From positions 1 through 42,809 of the forward strand of contig CAMAWD010000054.1 of NCBI GenBank assembly GCA_945861785.1: a stretch of 42,809 bases of DNA. Reading direction: 5' to 3'. This stretch comes from Rhodoferax sp. OV413. GTDB lineage: Bacteria; Pseudomonadota; Gammaproteobacteria; Burkholderiales; Burkholderiaceae_C. The position numbers and the translations under genes were made by a program. This document shows positions 41,674 through 42,809 of this stretch, in pieces (position 1 is the stretch's first letter; every line of letters begins with the position of its first letter). The notes beneath the pieces were generated by a model. The model saw only the letters and a program-made list of their open reading frames with translations. It had not been told where the DNA came from and made no database searches.

Positions 41674-42672
41674 TCAATCCGGCGTCAGGCCAGTCTCCTT
41701 GATGAAGCGGGCCCAGAACTCGACTTCGCGCGCCACCAGCGCATTCACCTCGGCCGGCGTTCCGGCGGGCAAGGTGGCGCCACCGACCGTGTCGATACGC
41801 AACTGCACGGCCGGGTCGGCAAGCACCTTGGCGAACTCACGGTTCAGGCGTTCGATCACTGGCCGGGGTGTGGCCGCAGGCACCATCCAGGCATACCAGG
41901 AGATCACCGGAGACTCCGGAAAACCCGCCTCGGCCATGGTCGGAAGATCGGGAAATTGCTTGCTGCGCGTGGGCGCGGCGATGGCCAGCGCGCGCAGCTT
42001 GCCGGATTTGACGTGGGGCGCGGCCACGCCAAAAGGCACGAAGCCGAACTGCACCTGGCCACTGATCAGGTCCGGAATGGCCGGCGGAAAACCCTTGTAG
42101 CCCACACCCACCATCTGCATGCCGGTGTTTTTTTGCAGACGCAGGACGCCCAGAGTGGGCGAGGTGCCATTGCCCCCGTTGATGAAGTTGATCTTGCCTG
42201 GGCGCGCCTTGGTGTATTCGACGAATTCCTTCAGGGTTTTCGGCTCCAGACCCGAGGGGACGACGGCCAGATTGGGAACCTGCCCGAGCATGGCCACGCC
42301 GGCAAGGTCCTTGGTCGGGCTCCAGGGAAGGTTGCCGCCAAACCCTGGCAGCGTGGCCGTCGTGAGTGTCGCCAGCAGGATCGTGTGGCCATCCGGCTCG
42401 GACTTGGCAACCGCGTCGGTGCCGATGCTTCCGTTGGCGCCGGTTTTGGTCTCCACGATCACAGGCTGGCCGAGTGCTGCAGCGAGCGGCTCCGTCACAG
42501 CCCGTGCCATCAGGTCGACGATACCGCCGGCGGGGAAGGGAACGATGATGCGAACGGGCTTGCTGGGCGCCCATGCGGCCTGGGCCTGCGCGGCTTCGGG
42601 CGCGTTCAGCAAGGTCAGGGCGAGCAGTGCGTAAAAAGTTGCGCGGCGCGTGCGGACGGCGAGGTGTGGCAT
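41674..42672 (-). CDS. Bug-family (TTT) tricarboxylate receptor, intact
   Basis: A 332-residue periplasmic receptor of the Bug family, which captures carboxylates for tripartite tricarboxylate transporters or acts as an orphan sensor. The signal peptide is RRATFYALLALTLLNAPEAAQAQA. Mature features are KPVRIIVPFPAGGIVDLMAR, LGQPVIVETKTGANGSIGTDAVAKSEPDGHT, FINGGNGTSP and the C-terminal LNREFAKVLADP. Note that here the segment corresponding to the broken codon of the other Bug gene reads DGHT. The ATG at 42672 gives a normal signal peptide; upstream codons are discarded. No TctA/TctB genes are adjacent, as is usual for the many orphan Bug receptors of Burkholderiales. Confidence 0.92.
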   Translation of the reverse strand: MPHLAVRTRRATFYALLALTLLNAPEAAQAQAAWAPSKPVRIIVPFPAGGIVDLMARAVTEPLAAALGQPVIVETKTGANGSIGTDAVAKSEPDGHTILLATLTTATLPGFGGNLPWSPTKDLAGVAMLGQVPNLAVVPSGLEPKTLKEFVEYTKARPGKINFINGGNGTSPTLGVLRLQKNTGMQMVGVGYKGFPPAIPDLISGQVQFGFVPFGVAAPHVKSGKLRALAIAAPTRSKQFPDLPTMAEAGFPESPVISWYAWMVPAATPRPVIERLNREFAKVLADPAVQLRIDTVGGATLPAGTPAEVNALVAREVEFWARFIKETGLTPD

Positions 42673-42736
42673 GGGTGCCCCAAGCGTTGAACGAAGCCCA
42701 GTGTATGGCGTGCAAGGGCGCCGCACAGGGGATTTA

Positions 42737-42744
42737 CCCTAGGG
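42737..42744. promoter_or_regulatory. CCCTAGGG palindrome upstream of the Bug gene
   Basis: The 8-bp palindrome, extended as TTTACCCTAGGG on the plus strand, lies 65 bp before the Bug start. It shares CTAGGGTAAA with 39123-39132 and the CTAGGG arms of 25173-25189. A shared regulator is possible, but the motif is short. Confidence 0.3.
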
Positions 42745-42767
42745 AGCAGGGGCGCGACCAGGGTTTC

Positions 42768-42809
42768 CTACCGCAGGTGCGTCCGCTCGATCACCATCGC
42801 GCTCGCCAC
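42768..42809 (-). CDS. 3' end of a gene running off the window
   Basis: The last 13 codons and a TAG on the minus strand read VASAMVIERTHLR. The frame is open to the window edge and its position upstream of the Bug gene suggests a gene in the same direction. Too little is visible to name a family, and it could be chance. Confidence 0.3.
   Translation of the reverse strand: MASAMVIERTHLR

Overview
The window is mostly high-GC DNA with dense, often overlapping genes. Its content (two Bug-type tricarboxylate receptors, CaiB/BaiF CoA-transferase, branched-chain-amino-acid-type ABC clusters, crotonases, GMC oxidoreductase, a betaproteobacterial-style degenerate HD-GYP protein, KefC-type antiporter, DUF2784, DUF3530) points to a catabolically versatile betaproteobacterium, probably Burkholderiales/Comamonadaceae. 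That placement is inference from gene content; no rRNA or tRNA is visible.

Layout. (1) 0.3-10.1 kb: housekeeping-like and catabolic singletons (NodJ-type ABC permease, GMC oxidoreductase, crotonase, degenerate HD-GYP protein, GIY-YIG-like protein, 3-hydroxyisobutyryl-CoA hydrolase), then a compact three-gene operon of a Tat-exported amidohydrolase, an HSL-type esterase and a DUF3530 protein. (2) 10.1-10.7 kb: a gene-poor stretch with a frameshifted transposase relic. (3) 10.7-17.6 kb: a five-gene minus-strand operon, transcribed thiolase -> carotenoid-oxygenase-family protein -> alpha/beta hydrolase -> Bug receptor (broken by a TAA codon) -> CaiB CoA-transferase, divergent from a regulator made of two fused HxlR domains, with an inverted repeat between them. 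(4) 17.6-21.6 kb: a toxin and relic zone. It holds a GNAT/DUF1778 toxin-antitoxin pair, a decayed partial copy of the HxlR gene, an apparently N-truncated YjjJ/HipA-type kinase, a fragment of a LivK-type receptor, a DUF4143 ATPase and fragments of a GlxA/AraC regulator. (5) 21.7-30.8 kb: an island of visibly lower GC. It encodes a lipocalin-like protein, a mandelate racemase homologue with every catalytic residue conserved, a divergent cupin plus TauD/TfdA dioxygenase pair, a complete five-gene LivKGFHM ABC importer behind a strong sigma70-like promoter with an upstream palindrome, and a maspardin-like alpha/beta hydrolase. It reads as a self-contained uptake and catabolism module for an unidentified (probably 2-hydroxy or aromatic) acid. 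(6) 31.0-31.6 kb: an RHH/ParE-type toxin-antitoxin pair. (7) 31.6-38.9 kb: a seven-gene minus-strand operon livH-livM-livG-livF-acyl-CoA synthetase-livK-SDR, whose last gene carries an in-frame TAG. (8) 39.2-42.8 kb: a KefC-type antiporter, a DUF2784 membrane protein, an intact Bug receptor and the last codons of a further gene.

Two themes stand out. First, several import-plus-CoA-activation modules suggest a scavenger of organic acids. Second, there is widespread recent gene decay: two single-codon nonsense mutations in otherwise intact genes, plus at least four gene fragments clustered next to toxin genes and around the low-GC island. The best candidates for an undescribed system are the mandelate-racemase/TauD/cupin/ABC island and the carotenoid-oxygenase/atypical-thiolase operon with its tandem-HxlR regulator.
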